From NCBI GenBank assembly GCA_050942895.1, contig JBMNOE010000006.1, positions 62,001 to 126,000 of the forward strand: 64,000 bases of DNA. Direction: 5' to 3'. Below the pieces are notes generated by a model. It did not search any database, was not told the DNA's origin, and was given only the letters and a program-made list of their open reading frames with translations. The stretch comes from JBNRMR01 sp050942895 (GTDB lineage: Bacteria; Bacillota; Clostridia; Christensenellales; UBA1750). Within the stretch, counting starts at the first letter, position 1. Every line of letters starts with the position of its first letter. A program made the translations under genes and the position numbers. Shown here piece by piece: positions 60,913 through 64,000 of this stretch.

Positions 60913-62349
60913 ATGAGGAACTCTATCGTCAGAGCGTGCATTATTGTTGCCGTGGTTTTGGTCTTCGCCGTATTCTTAAGCTCGTGCACGGCAAAGGGTG
61001 AAGCGGTTGACCCCGGGACATGGGGATATGAGCGCACGGTTATATATAACGCTCTTGGCGGCTTCGTCAATGCGCGCGAGGTCAGGACAACATATTATCT
61101 GGACAACTCCTATGTGTTTGAACCCTCCGGCTCAACAGGCATGTTGGTTGCCCCATCCAGGGATGGCTATATAATGGCCGGCTGGTATAAGGCCGTCGGC
61201 GAGCGCCTGGGCGAGGGAATCGAGGAATACGCCTTTGACGGGCAGGAGCGCTGGGACTTTTACACAGACCGCGTTCAGGATGACATGACCCTTTACGCAC
61301 GCTGGATCCCCCGCGGCAAAGTAAGCTATCTGGATGCCGACACCGGCGCGGCGCTTTTTGAGAAGAACATCACCAAGGATTCGCCCATTCAGGAGCTTTC
61401 GGCAAGCGTGCTGGCACTTAGCGCCCCCAAAGGAATGACCTTTGAAGGATACTATGCCGACAAGGAGGCGACGACTCCTTATGATTTTTCAAGTTATGTC
61501 CATGTGGAGCCGACGCCCACTCAGGCATGGCTGTATGACAGGCTTCACGAGATGTACCCACAATATCTGCAGCGGATTGAGTACGAGGAGCGGGAGATAG
61601 ACCCTGAAAGCACGGAGGATACCTCGTGGCTGTTCCTTAACCGTTTGGGTTACGGCCTTACGCCGGAGGGCGAGGCGGCAATTGATGAACTGACGGCTGC
61701 AAAAAACAGCCTGATGGAAGAAAACATCCAAAGCTATCTGGTCAATACCGCCGAGCGGGTGGTGTATCTCAAGTTTACCGACGGACTCTATATAAAGGTC
61801 AACAGCGCGGCGGATTTGAAAATGGGCGCATCCTACGGCTTCTTTGATAAAGATATTGCGGGCCACGACATAAACGGCTATATAATAGAAAGCGATATCG
61901 ACCTTTCCGGCATTTCATTCACTATGAGCGAAAGTTTCTCGGGGACTATCGAAGGCAATGGTCATACATTGTCAAACCTCACTGTTAGCGTGTCCAGCAG
62001 GAGGCTGGATGGCGTTTCTGAAAAGACCGTGGGTCTTGCCGAAGTGATGGACGGCGCTCAGATCAGCAATCTGACGCTCAAGAATGCAAGGCTGAGCATC
62101 CAGGTGGATTCCGGAGTTTCAGTCACAGGAGGGTTGCTTGCAGGCAAGGCCAGCAACGTGAAGCTTACGAACTTTGTGATCGACGGAATGACCGTAAGCA
62201 GTGGCAGAGGGGATGACGGCAAGGCAGCTTACAATCTTGGGGATCTGTTCGGCTCCCATTCGAATGTGCAGATCACGGACAGCCATGCTCAGAACCTGAC
62301 CATAAGCATCAGCAACCCTGAAAGCGTGAAAACACTGCTTTTCAAGTAG
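60913..62349 (+). CDS. surface lipoprotein with InlB-like repeat region
   Basis: A 478-residue protein. The signal ends in the lipobox FLSSC, with the lipid-modified Cys at about residue 25. After this, TVIYNALGGFVN, SRDGYIMAGWYK and DDMTLYARWIPRGKVSYLD match Listeria-Bacteroides (InlB B-) repeat motifs. A middle helical part precedes a C-terminal region (about 320-470) with GTIEGNGHTLSNLTVS, ISNLTLKNARLSI and LTNFVIDGMTV, which look like right-handed beta-helix rungs of GLUG type. It is anchored outside the membrane. It lies 150 bases ahead of the binding-protein gene. Confidence 0.8.
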   Translation: MRNSIVRACIIVAVVLVFAVFLSSCTAKGEAVDPGTWGYERTVIYNALGGFVNAREVRTTYYLDNSYVFEPSGSTGMLVAPSRDGYIMAGWYKAVGERLGEGIEEYAFDGQERWDFYTDRVQDDMTLYARWIPRGKVSYLDADTGAALFEKNITKDSPIQELSASVLALSAPKGMTFEGYYADKEATTPYDFSSYVHVEPTPTQAWLYDRLHEMYPQYLQRIEYEEREIDPESTEDTSWLFLNRLGYGLTPEGEAAIDELTAAKNSLMEENIQSYLVNTAERVVYLKFTDGLYIKVNSAADLKMGASYGFFDKDIAGHDINGYIIESDIDLSGISFTMSESFSGTIEGNGHTLSNLTVSVSSRRLDGVSEKTVGLAEVMDGAQISNLTLKNARLSIQVDSGVSVTGGLLAGKASNVKLTNFVIDGMTVSSGRGDDGKAAYNLGDLFGSHSNVQITDSHAQNLTISISNPESVKTLLFK

Positions 62350-62498
62350 CGCTTAAAGAGCGCTTAACGAAACCCGCAACGGCGGGCATTGTGCGCCAAC
62401 GCGCGCTATGTTATACCGTTTATATAAAAGCTTTTTAAACCATGCGGCCTTTATGAATGAGCCGGGGTTTGAAAAAAAACTGGAGGAGGCAATAGGTA

Positions 62499-64000
62499 AT
62501 GAAAAAGAGGAACTTAAAAGTCGTAGCATTGCTTATGGTGGCAGTTATGCTCTTTGTAGCTGGCTGCACACCTGCAACAAGCACGACATCAACTACGGCG
62601 CCTGCGGCAACTGCTGCGCCTACGGCAACTGCTGCGCCCACCGCTGCTCCGGCGCCCACCGATTCCGGACCGAGCTACACACCGATAGCGGAGGCTGATC
62701 CCGATCTGCCCGCAGACCGCTACGACGCAACAGTCACGCCCAGAACCGGCGCAAACGCGAGCACCCCGCTGGTTCTCAGCACCGGAACGCTGGACGGCAA
62801 GTTTAGCTCATTCTTCTCGACAAGCGCATACGACCAGGACGTGACCAGCATGACAGGACTGGGCCTTCTGTTCTTTGACAAGGCCAACGCACCCCTGGCC
62901 GGCGTGGAGCATCCCAGCTATGCATACTCCTTCACCCAGGAAGTGAGCGATGACAATTCTCAGTCAACCTATAAGTTCGTTCTTAAGAACGGCCTTACAT
63001 TCAGCGATGGCACTCCCATCACCGCAAAGGACGTTCTGTTCACACTTTACACCCTGGCAGATCCGCTGTATGACGGCTCCAGCACCTTCTACACCCTGAA
63101 GGTTAAGGGCATGAACGAATACCGTCTGCAGACCAGCGCTGAAGCGCTGGAAGTTGCACAGGCCATTTTGGACGCTGGCATCTACACCGCTGATGACGGC
63201 AGCCTGGCATACAACGCAGCCGACGGCGCAACCGCCGAGCAGCAGGCCGCTTTCTGGTCCTACATGGACGAAGCCGGCACAAGGTTCGCTCAGGATATCG
63301 TTGACTACGTTCTGGGCAGCTATCTGTCCGACAACTATGTCAACGCCTACTTCAGTGAAGGCATGACCGCCGAGCAGATTGACAACGACGACATCAAGGT
63401 CGCTTTCGGCATGGCTCTTTGGGGCTTCGGCTCATATGATGCTGAAACCAGCACATTCACCGACTCCCTTGAAAATACATACGTTATCGGCACCGATCCG
63501 CTGACCGCAGAGGATTACTGGGCCAATATCGTTGGCAGCTATGGCTACAATCTCTCCCCCGATGACGGCATCAACTACGAAAAGGCCGGCGACTTGAACG
63601 TTGAAACCTACGTGCGCGATCTTTACATCGCAAACGAAGGCAGCATCGAAGGCGGCGTCAACAGCATCGAAGGAATCACCTACGGCACCGAAGTCGGTGA
63701 GGACAATGTCGAGCGCGAATACATTCAGCTTGTGTTCGACGGCGTTGACCCCGTCACCATCTTCAGGCTTGGAATCACCGTGGTTCCCTTCCACTACTAC
63801 ACCGCAGGCTTCTCCGGAGCTCTCAATGATAACGGCGTTTCCATAAACGATCCCGCTTTCATACAGCACCTGAAGGAGAAGAACGATGCTCCCATGGGCG
63901 CAGGCCCCTATGTGTTCGACGAATACAAGGATAATGTTGTTTATTACACCGCAAACGATAACTATCTGATGGGCTCACCGAAGATCCAGTATCTGCGCTA
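62499..64000 (+). CDS. oligopeptide-type ABC transporter substrate-binding lipoprotein (partial)
   Basis: Starts at ATG 62499 behind GGAGGAGG and stays open to the window end, giving at least 500 codons. The lipobox LFVAGC has its Cys at residue 23. A Thr/Ala/Pro-rich linker contains an in-frame duplicated segment, ATAAPT. The SBP_bac_5 pattern then appears: YKFVLKNGLTFSDGTPITAKDVLFTLYTL, later GAGPYVFDEYKDN and the start of the second lobe. It delivers peptides, sugars or nickel to an ABC importer; permease genes should follow outside the window. Codon use looks strongly biased (CTG, ACC, GGC), which suggests high expression. Confidence 0.9.
   Translation, partial: MKKRNLKVVALLMVAVMLFVAGCTPATSTTSTTAPAATAAPTATAAPTAAPAPTDSGPSYTPIAEADPDLPADRYDATVTPRTGANASTPLVLSTGTLDGKFSSFFSTSAYDQDVTSMTGLGLLFFDKANAPLAGVEHPSYAYSFTQEVSDDNSQSTYKFVLKNGLTFSDGTPITAKDVLFTLYTLADPLYDGSSTFYTLKVKGMNEYRLQTSAEALEVAQAILDAGIYTADDGSLAYNAADGATAEQQAAFWSYMDEAGTRFAQDIVDYVLGSYLSDNYVNAYFSEGMTAEQIDNDDIKVAFGMALWGFGSYDAETSTFTDSLENTYVIGTDPLTAEDYWANIVGSYGYNLSPDDGINYEKAGDLNVETYVRDLYIANEGSIEGGVNSIEGITYGTEVGEDNVEREYIQLVFDGVDPVTIFRLGITVVPFHYYTAGFSGALNDNGVSINDPAFIQHLKEKNDAPMGAGPYVFDEYKDNVVYYTANDNYLMGSPKIQYLR

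Overview
The window looks like a chromosomal segment of a spore-forming, anaerobic member of the Clostridia (Firmicutes), of medium G+C. The evidence is strong GGAGG ribosome-binding sites, frequent TTG and GTG starts, sigma-A promoters (TTGACA-17-TATAAT), a sporulation gene (yunB), a Gram-positive division and cell-wall cluster, and DAP-type wall genes (murE with a DNPR motif, lysA). I cannot fix the genus.

Layout: 1-2.3 kb holds the end of an oligoendopeptidase F gene, a TIM-barrel isomerase, and a decayed IS3-family element that sits inside the isomerase gene's terminator. 2.5-6.6 kb is a heterodimeric ABC multidrug-type exporter behind a consensus promoter, a 36-codon leader peptide and an intrinsic terminator, which together look like a ribosome-mediated attenuator. 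6.7-20.1 kb carries yunB, a class A penicillin-binding protein, a membrane glycosyltransferase-like protein with a DapA-fold protein lacking its catalytic residues, asnS, prfB with its programmed frameshift, tsaD, a CAP-domain secreted protein, and a zinc-ribbon protein coupled to a phosphoesterase. 20.4-34.8 kb is the dcw cluster (mraZ, rsmH, ftsL, PBP2/SpoVD, murE, mraY, murD, ftsW, murA, ftsQ, ftsA, ftsZ). It lacks murF and murG. Its control region contains an SOS box, MraZ-type repeats and three 12-bp-phased DnaA-box-like 9-mers.

34.9-49.8 kb is mixed metabolism: an acyltransferase, a corrinoid-activating ASKHA ferredoxin protein next to a homocysteine methyltransferase, rhamnulokinase, an amidohydrolase, an ABC importer pair without its binding protein, lysA, an HD protein, a glutamate-5-kinase-like protein, and an orphan type I-C CRISPR nuclease gene (cas5d) with its own start signals and terminator but no other cas gene or array. 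49.9-64 kb has tRNA-Ala(CGC), a decayed gene, an aldo/keto reductase, a sugar-acid module (AraC regulator with an apparently leaderless mRNA, a dehydrogenase with an altered NAD motif, an isomerase, a glycosidase), a frameshifted HAD gene, an AT-rich ADP-ribosylglycohydrolase, a methyltransferase, and two lipoproteins. The last of these is an oligopeptide-type binding protein cut by the window end.

The most interesting signals are the solitary Cas5d, the leader-peptide attenuator of the exporter, and the stacked SOS/MraZ/DnaA control region of the division cluster.
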